The notes: a model not told the origin generated them from the letters alone. Positions 24,579-36,345 are shown, counted from the first letter of the stretch. The stretch is DNA of 64,000 nucleotides from Sorghum bicolor (GCF_000003195.3 NC_012871.2:60255802-60319801), one strand, 5' to 3'. Program-made: numbers and translations.

Positions 24579-25239
24579 CAAAGTGGCAGGTAGCTATAGA
24601 TGTCAGATTCCACCTTGGGCCGGCCCAGTCCAGCAAATAGGTAGGCCTCCTCCAAACTGCTGGACAAACGCCCCAAGATTTCAAGACTCCATTGAAGCCC
24701 ATGTCCAATTTATCCTCTTTGGCGATGTTTCAGATGCACAAGAATACTGTGCCTATATTTGGAGAAATAGAAACTTCTCGTGTGCCAAGCGCTACAAACT
24801 CATGATGGTTGAGCATATGGCTGCTCACAAAGTTTATCTTTGGCTCGGGGAATCATCATGTCAGGTTAATTAATGCATAAGGTAGATGTTCTTTATTTGG
24901 GCTTATTGTGGCTCATGTCAAAGGACAGTCTGAATTGCTACGCAAAATAAATTGATACTTTTCCAAGAGCTTGTTGGGAATCAAATAAACTAAACATCCC
25001 TAGTACAGTCTATGTATAAATAGTTGATTTTTTTTGGCAAAGATATAAATCGTTGATTGGATGTTTCACCTATTTGTATATGGAGATTCAAATTGCCTTT
25101 AAATATAAATATATTGTGTTCGTACTTGCATAAGGAGTATCAGAACCTTGAGTGTCGGGTGTGTCATGTTTTAGAGACAACTATTTTTATCTTTGCAGCA
25201 CATGGATGGAAGTTTAGCAATTGAATATGCTAAAGGCGA

Positions 25240-25880
25240 TGTATTTATTTTTTTTTAATTTTTTGGCTGAACTGGAGGGGTTGAAGCCCTGCAAGAATTT
25301 ATTAAGAAAAAAGGAACAAAGGTACACAGCAAGAAGGGAGAAAACAGAGGAAGGAGTTAAGAACAAAATTAAGAGACAAAGAAGGAAAGAAAGAAAAGAA
25401 AGTTGTTACAAAAATCAATTACAGGTTTAGGATCCATTGATCAAAAGCGTGGGAAAGGCCTACTTTCACTCTTAGAGAGACAAGCCATAATTCCTTGAAG
25501 AAAATTGCCCTGCACTGCTGAATATGCATCTGATTGTTGTTGAAGAGTATGTCGTTCCTAGCCTTCCAGATTGTCCATGCCATTAAAATGATGGCAACCA
25601 TAAAAAACTGGCTCTGCAATTGATATTTAACTGCCAAAATGTGAACAAAAGTTCCTTCTCCCTAGACTGTACAGAGATTTATTATCCCCCAACATTGTTG
25701 TGCAAAAGGACAGTGCCAGAAAACGGTGGTCCAAAGTTTCTTCTTGCGATGAGGGGAGAAAACACAATTGAAGGAATCCAATTGCATTTGTTTTCTTCTT
25801 AGTATGTTTCTTGTATTTAGCCTATCATTCATTAGGAGCCAAAAGAAGACCTTGTGCTTTATCTTAAGTATTTTGTTGTT
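25240..25880 (-). mobile_element. 5'-truncated L1 LINE 3' end
   Basis: On the minus strand a broken frame reads like the zinc-finger region after reverse transcriptase in plant L1-type elements (WHCPFA-like block), followed by an open piece (25637-25419) with AWTIWKARNDILFN and FKELWL, then a stop. Next come a 3' UTR with an AATAAA-like signal, a GCAGGGCTTCAACCCC-type stem, and an A-rich tail (T run at 25241-25265 on the plus strand). An internal stop in the zinc-finger part shows that it is dead. Confidence 0.75.
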
Positions 25881-26769
25881 AGAGAACTATTAGTTTGCTT
25901 CGCTGTAGATGCAAGTATGCAATAATTTATGCCCATAAGCATCCTTTGATGTTCAGGCCAGAATTTTTTTATTTTATTGTCAAAAAGAAGACTAAACATT
26001 TGTACTCACCTTTCTACCACCGCAAATCGTTCTAGGCATTTAAAGGGGGCTCTAGCCATGACTGTCCTCAAGGAGGTGATATCAAGGACCGTGATATTCT
26101 ACGCTGGCATACAAACCAAATTACCATGAAACAAAGAACATTTACGAGTAGAGGATCATGGATTGTACTTTCTTGACGCACTGTGCCATAGAAGACTTGG
26201 TAGAACATGCATAGATGTAGTCAACATCAGGGAGGTAGTAATATGATTTGACATAATGCACAAACCACAACCAATGCCTCTACACTCACCCACATATACA
26301 AGGAACAAACATTGCATGTAGATGTGCTAACACCTCACATTCAACAGCGATCTAGGGATGCGATAGACAAGGTGACTAGGGTTTGATGGCAAACAAACAT
26401 ACCTTTACTTCCCTCAAGTATTGAAGCACAAGTACTATTTCAATATATCAATGGCCCTAATGGACCTTCGGCGCTTGTGGCCTATTACGTTACAACTAAA
26501 TTGATCTAATGTATCAATATATCTAAGCCTATTAGAAGACCCAATAGGCTGACTCTATGGCATGCATGAGATAGCCATCATCTTAATGTACAACATTTGG
26601 ATAGTATGACATGATATTTATTCAACCAACTATATTATGAAGCATGTAGTTCTTCAAATGTCCACTCACTTCGTAGATGTGGGGTCTCCATGCAGAGAGA
26701 GAGGTGGCTTCAACAACCTCTCAAATCTAATATAAAAAAACTATAACGACTCACCCAGTATTAGAGCTG

Positions 26770-27080
26770 TCGATAACATGTTGAGAATCATCCTATCCAT
26801 GGATTGCCAGATCTGTTTTCTCGTTCTCGATCCCAAGAAAGAGGTTGTAGGTGTAGACATCATATGTAGGTCATGTCTCCCTTTCTTCTCAATTCTCAAG
26901 AACAACACATAAGAACACATAAGATAAAAATATATGAGGGGAGTATCTCTTTATTAGTCACTCCATGTATACATATAATCCATTTATATAGATATAGCGT
27001 TCAGAACATGTATGGTAAATTACAAGGCATATATGGTATGAGCCCATCAATCCCCAAATTGAGGAATTCTTAACATCTAT
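26770..27080 (-). mobile_element. Possible degenerate Copia LTR with decayed primer site
   Basis: The plus strand reads AGAGCTGTCGATAACATGTTGAGAATCAT, here given in two parts: AGAGCTGTCGATAACA and TGTTGAGAATCAT. It resembles the reverse complement of a Met primer site next to an LTR end common in plant Copia elements. The far end is unclear and no coding region was found. Confidence 0.3.
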
Positions 27081-27294
27081 CATTCTTGTGAATTGAATTT
27101 TAAGTCTCCTATTTACCTTTTCTCTTTATTAATTGTCATTTTGGTCCTTTAGACCGAGACATAGAGATAGTGACAGTGTGACATTTACTTTCGCATGCCA
27201 TATATTGATACATGGGGACATAACAGGGGTTTTAGCCACGGAACAATAGCATGAAATATTATTTTGTATTGACATGAAATACTTGGGAGAACAA

Positions 27295-27314
27295 GGTAGA
27301 GATCTGCAAAACAG

Positions 27315-27377
<63 letters not shown>

Positions 27378-27600
27378 GAGGGAAAAGGCAAACCAGGCTT
27401 TTGTTTAGAAGAAAAGGCAAGCCAGCTCCTCCGTGACTCCTGTAGTCCGGGTTATCATGGAATAGTGGGCCGGCATCTGATTCCCTGGTCCGTGGTTGCT
27501 CTTGCTTCCTTGTGTTGGAATAATGGGCCAAACAAGCACGCATGTTACATCTGAGACCTGAGACTAACATATTTGGGGTTTGGGCTTAGCCCCTGTTTTC
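27295..27600 (+). repeat. Direct repeat flanking the foldback, left copy
   Basis: Shares with 28797-29010 the ordered phrases GAGATNTGCAAAACM, CCCAGCTCCTCCG-like, CATGGAATA.TGGGCCGGCA and TTTGGGGTTTGGGCTTAGC. Identity is roughly 70% by eye. Confidence 0.65.
27318..27374 (+). repeat. (GA)n microsatellite, 57 bp
   Basis: Uninterrupted AG dinucleotides from about 27318 to 27374. Confidence 0.97.
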
Positions 27601-27609
27601 ATATTTGTT

Positions 27610-28540
27610 TGGAAAATGTTCATATTATCTACTTTAACTTTCATGAAGTTCGCTTTTTTTCATTGAACAAAACCAAGCAAAACACCTCTCTCAACTTTTA
27701 AAACCATTCATCATATCTTCCTAGCTCTGTAATAAGCGGTTTTGGCTTTTTACTTTTTATTTATTTCGGTTAAATCTTTGAAAAAATCATAGTAAATCAC
27801 AGAAAAAATATAAAATAGAAAATTCAATTTTATACATGAGTGGATCTACACAATAAACATATAATATGGTATGCTTTAGTACAAAGTTTTGTTGTAGCTT
27901 TAGATCAATGTTTTTCTGTAATTAAATGGAATAATTTATAGTTGCAGCTTCTATGATTCAATTATGGTGAAACTTCTATGGTGGTCTAATTAGTGTATGC
28001 TTAAATTGTAGTAAAAATTTCATACACATTAGATCATGTTTAACTTAGTTATAGATTTTATTTATGTTTATGCTTCTTAAATATAAATAAATCTATAACT
28101 GAGCTATACATGTTCCATTGAGTATAAAATTTTTACTACAATTCAATCATACAATACTTAGTCCATCATAAAAAATTCATCACAATTAGACCATATAAAC
28201 TACAATTATAAATTATTCCAATTAGTTATAGAAAAACATAGATCTAAGGCCACAGTAAAAACTTTATACTAAAGCATACCATATTATATATTCACTATGT
28301 AGATCTATTCATGTGGAGTCCAACAGAATTAGATTTTTTTTATTTTATAATTTTTTATTTACTATAATATTTTTAAAGATTCACCCAAAATAATTAAAAA
28401 AGATAAAGATAAAACCGCCTTCAAAACTGCTTATAACAGGGTCAGGGAGACAAGATGAATGGTTTTCAAAGTTGAGGAAGGTATTTTGCTCGATTTTAAA
28501 GTTTAGGGAGGAGGTAATGTGGACTTTTTCCTATTTGTTT
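27610..28540. mobile_element. Foldback (long inverted repeat) element, ~0.93 kb
   Basis: The left arm (about 27610-28075) and right arm (about 28085-28540) are complementary over nearly their whole length. Examples: AACCATTCATCATATCTTCC at 27701 against GATGAATGGTTTTC near 28455; ATATGGTATGCTTTAGTA near 27867 against TACTAAAGCATACCATAT near 28267; GATTTTATTTATGTTTATG near 28052 against the turn at 28080. Pairing is imperfect (my estimate 75-80%). It is AT-rich and non-coding. Confidence 0.8.
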
Positions 28541-28796
28541 CCTGTTTTCGAACCATACCCCCAGAAAATAATTTGACTTTGTGAATACATTCTCACACAG
28601 AAACTCAATGTATTTAATAACACGAATCCAACACCCCATTGTTAATTAATAGAGAAAAATAATTGAGTCATATTTTTCCTCCATATAATTTGATAAATAA
28701 ACAACTAAAGGTCAGAAAAAAATAGAAGATGAGAGCATATTTAGTTTATTAGTACTGTGTAATAATAAATTAAAATTAAAAAAATTGAGGTGCGAT

Positions 28797-29010
28797 GGAG
28801 ATGTGCAAAACCAAAAAAAAAAGCAGAATGGGGGGGAAAGGAAAAGGAACAGAAAAAGAAAAATGCAGCCCAGCTCCTCCGTAACTCTAGGCTACCATGG
28901 AATAATGGGCCGGCACTCATGAGCAACCTCCTGTTGGTGGAACAGTGGGCTGAATAGGAAAACATGTTTTACCTGAGAATGTTTGGGGTTTGGGCTTAGC
29001 ACCCGCTTTG
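28797..29010 (+). repeat. Direct repeat flanking the foldback, right copy
   Basis: Partner of 27295-27600, without the long GA run (a short A-rich stretch occupies its place). Confidence 0.65.
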
Positions 29011-29282
29011 AACTGAAAACGGGCCTACAGGACGCCATGCCTGGCGGAAGCATGGATCCAGGCCTGGAAGGGCGTTGCAGTTGCCAGACGCGCCATGGCC
29101 GGAGGGGCATCGATCATGATAGCGCTCAGGCTGGGGAGGTACTTCATTCGCCACGGCGGCGCCCCATGATCACGGCCCGAAGGCCCAAGGCCCAAGTTGG
29201 ACAGACGGGGCAGGGGCCTTTCCATCGTGGCCGAACTGCCGAATCCAGTGTCGTCGGTGTCAATTTCGACCTGTGATTCTTT

Positions 29283-30222
29283 TTAGAATTACTCATGCGT
29301 TACAATGAGAGAAAAATATCAAATAGTTATAAAAAATAATAATATAATATTATATATTTATTAATATTTATTCTTTTTATCATCTTATCTTACTCTAATA
29401 CTTACCTCTTAATATACCTTAGTATTATAGTAAAACATGAGAAGTTTGTTGCTAACTTTATTTTTTATTAAGATTAGGATTTCTACGGATATATCAGTTA
29501 AATGTATATACATTATGAATACATGGATAAAGTGTTCATATGACATAACAACACATCGTGCAAAGGTAGTGGAAGCATCCTCAAGCATAAATTTAAGTAA
29601 ATTAGTAAATCAGTAAGATATGTAGGAATAGTGCTAAAACTTTTACCATAAATCAAGCATCACATTAAATAGGCTATCATAACATTTTTCATAATAATTG
29701 GATCAAGATAACTACAATTTTAATTTTACACTAAAAAACGTGGACAAGCATCTCTAGAAAAAATATACTAAAATTTGTGATATGTTTTGTTTACTGCATG
29801 GATCTAAATATGTGGAGCTGAACAAAATTTGTTTTGTAATTTCTAGATTTTTCTATGAATTACTACGCATTTATCAATTTTCAACCGATTTAAAGAATAA
29901 AAAAAGTAAACTAGAAATTTTTCATTGAAAACCCTAAAAAACTTCTATTATTTTTCTCCTCTTCCACGAGTTACCCACGGGCCCATTCCGGAAGCAGGCT
30001 GAAGGCGGACAGCTTTGCATCTAGGTCTCTATATTTTTCTTATTTTTAATGTTTTCTCTAATGTGTATAGAAGATTTTACATTGCAAACTCTAATAAAAA
30101 CTTCTATTCTTTTTTTTCTCCGCACCATATACTAGGGGCGGATTCCGGACGGACAGACATGCAGCGGACAGAAACTGATTGGGCGGACTAAAATTTCCAT
30201 GATTAAATATTGGAGAAAGATA
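29283..30222 (-). mobile_element. Helitron-like element, copy 1
   Basis: Similar over most of its length to 45411-46394 (for example TTAATATACCTTAGTATTATAG and ACACATCGTGCAAAGGTAGTGG in both). On the minus strand the 3' end carries a hairpin (CTCAT/ATGAG arms, 29292-29309) a few bases before CTAA, as in Helitrons. No Rep/helicase is encoded. The 5' end (right) is set only by where similarity stops. Confidence 0.5.
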
Positions 30223-30639
30223 CGACACATGTAAACACAACCCCATGAACACACATAGCGATCTACTCTTATGAGTACCTACGAATGACTGAGCCGCTAG
30301 ATTACGAGATTCACAAAGTTACTACATATGTCTCATTGTCGATGAGACAACGTCTGCCACTGAAAACATAGCATCGTTAAATCCTGAAATAAATCTACGA
30401 AAACGAGAGCACTCATACCAAATTAAGAACTTAAGCCGACTAGTTAGATTTCACCATAAGAAATTTAACATGTTCAGTTCACAATTTCAATCTAAAACTT
30501 GGGATGTCGATGTTTCAAGGGGGAGAGGGTTCCTGCTTTGTTTGGTGACAAAAGTTTGTAGACCTCGTTAGGCGTCGAGGTCAAGTGTCTGTCCCGGGCT
30601 TCGTCAGATGCGGTTTTTTTTTTGTCTTTTCAAGAATTA

Positions 30640-30966
30640 GGCTCTGTTTAGTTTTCAATCTAAAAAATTTTCATCCATCTCATCGAATCTTTGGACACAT
30701 GCATGAAACATTAAATATAGATAAAAAAATAAACTAACTACACAGTTTGGTTGAAAATCACGAGACGAATCTTTTAAGCCTAGTTAGTCCATAATTAGCC
30801 TTAAGTGCTACAGTATGACAGATTAATTATGCTTAATAGATTTGTCTTGCCGTTTCCCAGACAGTGTAATTTGTTTTTTTATTATTCCTAAAAACCTCCC
30901 TCGACATTCTTCCGACATATCCGATGTGACACCTAAAAATTTTTTATCTCCAATCTAAACAAGGCC
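30640..30966 (-). mobile_element. Tourist-like MITE, copy 2
   Basis: Starts GGCTCTGTTTAG after TTA and ends CTAAACAAGGCC. Its body is the reverse complement of copy 1, so it lies in the opposite orientation. Confidence 0.85.
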
Positions 30967-33140
30967 TAGCATGAGCTCTGCTATGTCATATAAGAAGACG
31001 AGCAAGCCGTTGTCGAATTTGACAGCCATTCAGCAGTGATTTTCTCTCAACGCCAGGAGGTAACATTGAAAACTCCACTAGGGAACTACCGGGCGTCCGC
31101 AAGCCAACGTTATTAGCCCTAACTCTTTCTTGATTAGTCCAAGCATTTGAATTGGAGTCCTCGCCGCTTCTTGAAAGGATCCATCTTTCTATGTATTACA
31201 AGTTATGTGCATAAGGATTGACACTGTTATTCGTTGTTGACTGGAGGATTATTGTCCCTGGAAATCGTCGTCAGATGCGTTTAACGCGCTGAGGAAGCAA
31301 CCCTAGCTGGCGGCAGGCACAGACACAGAAAATGCAGCATTCCGTTCGACGCCACGGTGCTAGTACGCGGCGGCGGCAAACAGGCAGACGCGCGCACGCA
31401 TGTGTGCCACCACACGTGCTGGCACCGCTGACTGAAAATTCATTCATGGCGGCGACGACGGCCGGGCCGACGGGTGGGTGCCGGGCGCCGCCCGAGCAAC
31501 GCGACGTCGCGTCGTCGTTGTGGTTCGAAGCCGGTTGGCACTGGCTACCGGGTGCCTGCCAGGGGGACCACGGAGGAATCGCGGTCAACTCCACCTCGTG
31601 GCTGGGTGCTGCTGCTGCAGCAGCAAGGGAAGTGGCATGGCATGTCACCGGATTTTTCAGCCAGCTGACCGGGCCGGAGTCCCCGACCTTGGTTCAATTC
31701 GTTCGATAGGCGGAGCTGCAATGCCTTTGCCAGTTTGCCCTTTTGCCTTTGGAGGACCAACCTCTTTCAGCTGGGGACTGGGGTGCTCCGCCGAAGCGGA
31801 AGCGGCGCAAGGAAATGGACGACAGGGGGAGCGGGGCATGTGCGATGCGAGCGCGATCCCAAGGCACATGGACACACGGTCGGCCTCTCGAGGCAGGAAA
31901 AGCCGCGGCGCGATCGCGCTCGCGCTCGCGCTCGCGCCATCAGAATCCGCGTGCGGCGTGCCCCGGCCTCTGCTCCGACCGTCTGGGCCAAACTAGGCAA
32001 CGCAAGGCCACCAAGGAGACCGACCGACGGATCGATCGATCGCTCGTACTGGGGAGCGAATCCACATATGCTTCCACTTTCATCTGCCTTCTGCCAGCAC
32101 CAGCAGTAATCAAAATCGAACCGCAGTGCCGCCACGCGCACTGATCTTGGAAGCAGGCAGGATCCAAAGGACAGACAGAGCCATGTCCCATATGGCAATA
32201 ATAACGAACGAAATCCGTCGTCCCCAAGTTTTACAGTGGTGATGAGTAGTACTGGAGTACGTACTTGATTAAAAAAAAAATATGAGGGAATGTTGCAGCA
32301 GAAACATGCGTAGATTCTCATTCCGGAACACAAGTCGTTGCCCTATCATTGGTGTACTTGACTCCCAACACCTGCCCGATCGTTGTCGCTACCTAGCTCT
32401 GCTGTTTGGCTGCCTCTGCTAAAGCCTAAAGGTGCTACGAGCACTGAAAACATACGCTATGAGCCTATGACACCAGAGAAGAAAATGTGCACCCTTGCAA
32501 TTGCAAGCAGAGCAATGGCACAACATGAACAGCTAGCACAGGCACCAGCAACAGCTAGCCGCGCCCGCGCACACAACAGCACGCAGTACAAAACAGTCGC
32601 TTTCTGATCGTCTCATTCCAGGGAGGAAGAATTATAGAGCTGACCAAGTACGGCGGCAGACAGTTCCTCCCCAGCCAAGAATTGCCGGCGGGCGTCGAGC
32701 TGGAAAGAGCGCCAAAACGCCTTTGCCTTGGATACGACAGGGGATCCAAAGAAACACAACAAGCGAGTCGTTGTCTGCCTTGCTATCCATCCTCCTAATC
32801 CAAGCCACAAAAGTGCTTGATCTCGATGACCCACACCACACAGCAAACAACCGTGCCTGCCTGCGCCTGCGCACACAAGATCTCTTGGGCAAAAAGAGAG
32901 TGCCCTGCCCACCTTTCTTTCAGAGTCCTCCTCACTAAAAAAGAAAGAAACAACAAAGGCGCCAAGCTTACGACAACCGCAAAAAGATGAGCATCAAGGA
33001 CAAGGAATTTGTCGTGCAGAATCAGCATGGTTGATCTTGAAACAGTGCCCAGCAACCGTCGTTGCCCTTGCGGCCTTGTTGCCCATGTACAATGAGAACG
33101 ATCAACAAAAGATCATACCAAATGGACACAAACATAGTAG
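30967..33140. other. GC-rich intergenic region downstream of the AAA gene, no gene recognised
   Basis: From 31270 to 32140 the sequence is GC- and CpG-rich with frames open on several strands, as random GC-rich DNA gives. None has a domain I know. A GCTCGC-type run lies at about 31912-31937. It could be a CpG island, a non-coding transcript or an unrecognised exon. Confidence 0.35.
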
Positions 33141-33145
33141 CAGAT

Positions 33146-33152
33146 TTTATTT
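33146..33152 (-). terminator. Possible polyadenylation signal of the AAA-ATPase gene
   Basis: AATAAA on the minus strand, about 350 bases after the stop codon. Plant signals are loose, so this is a suggestion. Confidence 0.3.
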
Positions 33153-33496
33153 GATTTTACTAGTAGTAGCTCGTATGGGATAAACGGTATGATCCCACTA
33201 CTAGAATTATTAGTTGCTTTTCTTATTACAATAGGCCAGAAACTAACTAGATAGCGATAGAAAAGACATCAACGACGAGCATCAAATCAGATCAAAAGGG
33301 GAGAAAAATAAACAAAGAATAATCAGACAAACAAAAAAAGAAAAAAGATGCTCCCCAACAAGTTCCTTTCTTGCATTGATTTCTCCGGTGAAGATTGGCC
33401 ACCACTGAACGGGAAAATTTTGAACCCTTCGCTTTCCCTCTTCGCTCTTTCCAGCCTCCGCTTGTCCTGCTCTGCTCGACTGCTCCTCCTCGCACA

Positions 33497-35110
33497 TCAC
33501 ACCTGTTTCTTTCCCTCCTCCGCTTCCTCATCCTGTCCGTCCGCGCAGCTGTCAATGCCGCCCACGTCCTGCTCCTTCCCGGCCTCCTTGGGGCTCTCCA
33601 GCGCCCGTTTCTCCTCCTCCTCCTCTTCCTCCTCGTTCTCGCCGTCGCCGCCGGCGGCCTCGTTCCCCGCCGCGGCGGCAGCTCCGTCGCTGAAGCCCCG
33701 GCCCCGCGTCTCGGCGCGGGCCCTGAATTCGTCCAGCAGCCCCTGCATTGCCTCCGTCTTGCCGCTCCTACGGTTCTTGATCAGCACCTCGCTCACGTCC
33801 GCCGGCGTGATCTCCGCGGCGTCCACCCACTCCTCCAGCCCGCGCATGGCGTCGCTGTCGCTGAGGCGGTCCAGCTCCTCGTCGTCCTGGAAGCCGAGGT
33901 AGTTCTTGAGCAGGATCTTGAGCGCCGGGAACGAGCAGTAGGACATGAAGACGTGCATGTCCATGCGGCCCGACCGGAGCAGCGCCGGGTCCAGCTTCTC
34001 GATGTGGTTGGTGGTGAACACGAAGATGCGCTCCGCGCCGCAGCACGACCACAGGCCGTCCGTGAAGTTGAGCAGGCCGGAGAGCGTGATGGACTGGCCC
34101 GCCCCGCCGGCGCCCCCGTCCTGGTTGACCATGGCGCCGTCGACGGTGATGCTCGGCCGCGGATTCGGCTTCGGCTTCGGCGGCGCGGCCGCGCGGTTGG
34201 TGAGGTCGACGGAGCAGTCGATGTCCTCGATCACGATGATGGACTTGGACGTCGTCTTCATCAGCAGCTTGCGGAGCTCCGCGTTGCTGCTCACCTCGGT
34301 CAGCTCCAGGTCGTACACGTCGTAGCCGAGGAAGTTGGCCATGGCCGCGATCATGCTGGACTTGCCGGTGCCCGGTGGGCCATACAGGAGGTAGCCGCGC
34401 TTCCATGCGCGTCCGGTGCGCTCGTAGAAGGCGCTGCCGTCGGCGAAGTCCCGGAGGTCGGCCATGATAGCCGCCTTCCGCGCCGGGTCCATGGCGAGCG
34501 TGTCGAACGTGCTCGGGTGCTTAAACGGCACGGGGTCCCAGGGCAGGCCGCGCGAGTCCATGACCCCGCCCCGCGCGTTGGTGTAGAGCATCCGGTCCTG
34601 GCTGCGGCGCTTGATGTCGGCCGCCGCGGCGAGGATGTGGTCGAGGTACGCCGGGAGCAGCTTGTCCCTGTCGCCGCGGCGGATGCGGAGCGTGAAGCGG
34701 CGCTTCTCCTCGGGGAGCGGGCGCCACGAGAAGCCCTGGCCCTGGCGCGGCGCGACCACGTGCTCCCACGTGACGGCGCAGCCGGCGAAGGTGTCGACGA
34801 CGCGGTCGCTGGCGGCGAGCCCGAAGGTGAAGGAGGAGGCGTTGAGCGGGCGCGACAGGCTGAGGCGCGCCCCGGACGCCGGCGCGGCGGTGCTGCTGAG
34901 GTACAGCTGCACGGCGTCGTAGATCTCGTTGGTGCTCATGCCTTCCATCTCCGTCACGTCGAAGTAGCAGTAGGGGGAGAAGGCGCGCGTGAGCCTGCCG
35001 AGCAGCCGCGCCAGCGCAGCACGCAGCTCCGCCGGGAACATCGCGTGCACCACCCCCTGCAGGAACGCGAACGCGCCCATGAGCGACGCCAGCGCCGCCC
35101 AGTACTCCAT
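33497..35110 (-). CDS. AAA-ATPase of the BCS1/ASD plant family
   Basis: A single-exon gene of 537 codons, ATG at 35110, TGA at 33497. Residues 5-27 form a hydrophobic N-terminal segment, likely a membrane anchor or organelle signal. The AAA-associated N-terminal domain covers about 25-125. The AAA module spans about 235-395: Walker A GPPGTGKSS at 244-252, Walker B IIVIEDIDC at 291-299 (E295, D296, D298), sensor-1 TTN at 366-368, arginines R379 and R382 in RSGRMD. A Pro/Gly-rich insert (308-338) lies between Walker B and sensor 1, as in many plant members. The tail from about 465 is low-complexity with an acidic run (490-500). Such proteins form ATP-driven hexamers; BCS1 acts in mitochondria, whereas plant relatives are reported in mitochondria or ER with stress and seed roles. 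Which role applies here cannot be read from the sequence. The length is normal and all key residues are present, so it is probably functional. Codon use is strongly GC-rich, as in one class of grass genes. Confidence 0.95.
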   Translation of the reverse strand: MEYWAALASLMGAFAFLQGVVHAMFPAELRAALARLLGRLTRAFSPYCYFDVTEMEGMSTNEIYDAVQLYLSSTAAPASGARLSLSRPLNASSFTFGLAASDRVVDTFAGCAVTWEHVVAPRQGQGFSWRPLPEEKRRFTLRIRRGDRDKLLPAYLDHILAAAADIKRRSQDRMLYTNARGGVMDSRGLPWDPVPFKHPSTFDTLAMDPARKAAIMADLRDFADGSAFYERTGRAWKRGYLLYGPPGTGKSSMIAAMANFLGYDVYDLELTEVSSNAELRKLLMKTTSKSIIVIEDIDCSVDLTNRAAAPPKPKPNPRPSITVDGAMVNQDGGAGGAGQSITLSGLLNFTDGLWSCCGAERIFVFTTNHIEKLDPALLRSGRMDMHVFMSYCSFPALKILLKNYLGFQDDEELDRLSDSDAMRGLEEWVDAAEITPADVSEVLIKNRRSGKTEAMQGLLDEFRARAETRGRGFSDGAAAAAGNEAAGGDGENEEEEEEEEKRALESPKEAGKEQDVGGIDSCADGQDEEAEEGKKQV

Positions 35111-35228
35111 CTTCCTTGGGCCCTCTCGGTTCGCTGGGCCGATCTTGGAATGGAAGGAAGCAAATGTAGCAATGAGGAGTCAAGGCTGGCTGGACCTTGG
35201 TGGAGGCTTTCTACAAGCGGAGGCGACG

Positions 35229-35237
35229 CATTTATAG
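35229..35237 (-). promoter_or_regulatory. TATA box of the AAA-ATPase gene
   Basis: The minus strand reads CTATAAATG about 120 bases upstream of the start codon, which predicts a transcription start near 35200 and a 5' UTR of about 90 bases. A CT-rich stretch (GGAGGAGG on plus, 35420-35452) lies further upstream. Confidence 0.65.
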
Positions 35238-35239
35238 GA

Positions 35240-36113
35240 GGAGAAGAAGAAGAGCGGCAGAATGGAGAAAGATTTGAGGAGGGCGGGCGATGATAATGGA
35301 ATGAAGGAAGGAACGAAATGAGGTGCACGGCCAGCAGGACCAGCAAGGCAAGGTCGCTGTCAATGGAGATGGAGCTCAGAGATTACTAGGATGGTCAGAC
35401 AGACGGATCTTGGATAGAGAGACGGAGGAGGAGGGAGGAGGAGGAGATGGAATTCGAGCAGGGGCAGGGCGACAGGATTCCAATGGCCGCAACAGCGAGC
35501 GGAGTACACATACCAAGAGAGATCTCCCGCTCAGAGGGGCCACTGCGAGCGAGATTTGCGACTGTGCAGTGTGTCATCATGGATCATGGATAGAATGCTG
35601 CTGCTGCAGCCAAACTGCCATCCTGCCAATCGTTCTGGCTGATGGGTACTTTACCTTGGGCTATGCTTGGAGACTGACAGCACGGCCTTTGGACCTTAGT
35701 AGCTGACTGCTGCTACTAAGCTGGCGATGATGTTTTCCTTTTAATAACAACGATATTTACTAAATTAGAGCAGATAAACACAACAACAGGACATGGACGT
35801 TAACGGGAGCAAGGTTGGCGTACTAGCTCAGATAGCTAAGGACATGTTTTGATTGAGCCCGAGCAAAATCACGAGCCTAGAATGCTGAGTGCTTGGGCAA
35901 GTTCGCCTGCACAAATAATCAAACAAAGTGACACTACGAGACGCCTTGCAGGGCTCGCTAAGTCGCTATGATGAGGAGCTTACACCGTAGACATCGACAT
36001 CCATCACAGGACTTCGCATCACCACCGCAGATGTGGAGTGGAGGCCGATGGACGTGGCTATACTCGTAGCAGGTGAACTCGTTGTCCACGAGATAGATTC
36101 AAGTCGCATTGAA
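35240..36113. other. Upstream region of the AAA-ATPase gene
   Basis: No coding sequence recognised. Contains the purine-rich plus-strand tract 35420-35452; the rest is ordinary intergenic sequence. Confidence 0.4.
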
Positions 36114-36345
36114 CACGTAGTACTAGAGAAAAGAGCTGGTACTCGACGGCGATTACCTTTGATGGTGGTGAAGAAGAGACAACGGCGATTACCTTTGATG
36201 GTGGTGAAGAAGAGGCTTAGTACTAGAGAAAAGAGCCAGAACTCAACGACGATTACCTTTGATGGTGGTGAAGAAAAGGCTTAGTACTAGAGAAAAGAGC
36301 CGGTGCTCAATGGCGATTACCTTTGATAGTGGTGAAGAAGAGGCT
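36114..36345 (+). repeat. 64-bp minisatellite with an internal 36-bp duplication
   Basis: The phrase TAGTACTAGAGAAAAGAGC occurs at about 36118, 36218 and 36282, and GGCGATTACCTTTGATRGTG four times. The second-to-third spacing is 64 bp; the first-to-second is 100 bp because a 36-bp sub-segment is repeated once more. Confidence 0.85.

Noticed and set aside
24583..24873. Plus-strand frame with weak likeness to a replication-protein-A OB fold (DSIEAHVQFILFGDV)
   Set aside because: The likeness is confined to about 15 residues, zinc-binding cysteines are absent, and no neighbouring exon supports a gene.
33395..35293. 632-residue plus-strand frame opposite the AAA-ATPase gene
   Set aside because: It is the antisense shadow of a GC-rich gene; the minus-strand protein has all AAA motifs in order, the plus-strand one has none.
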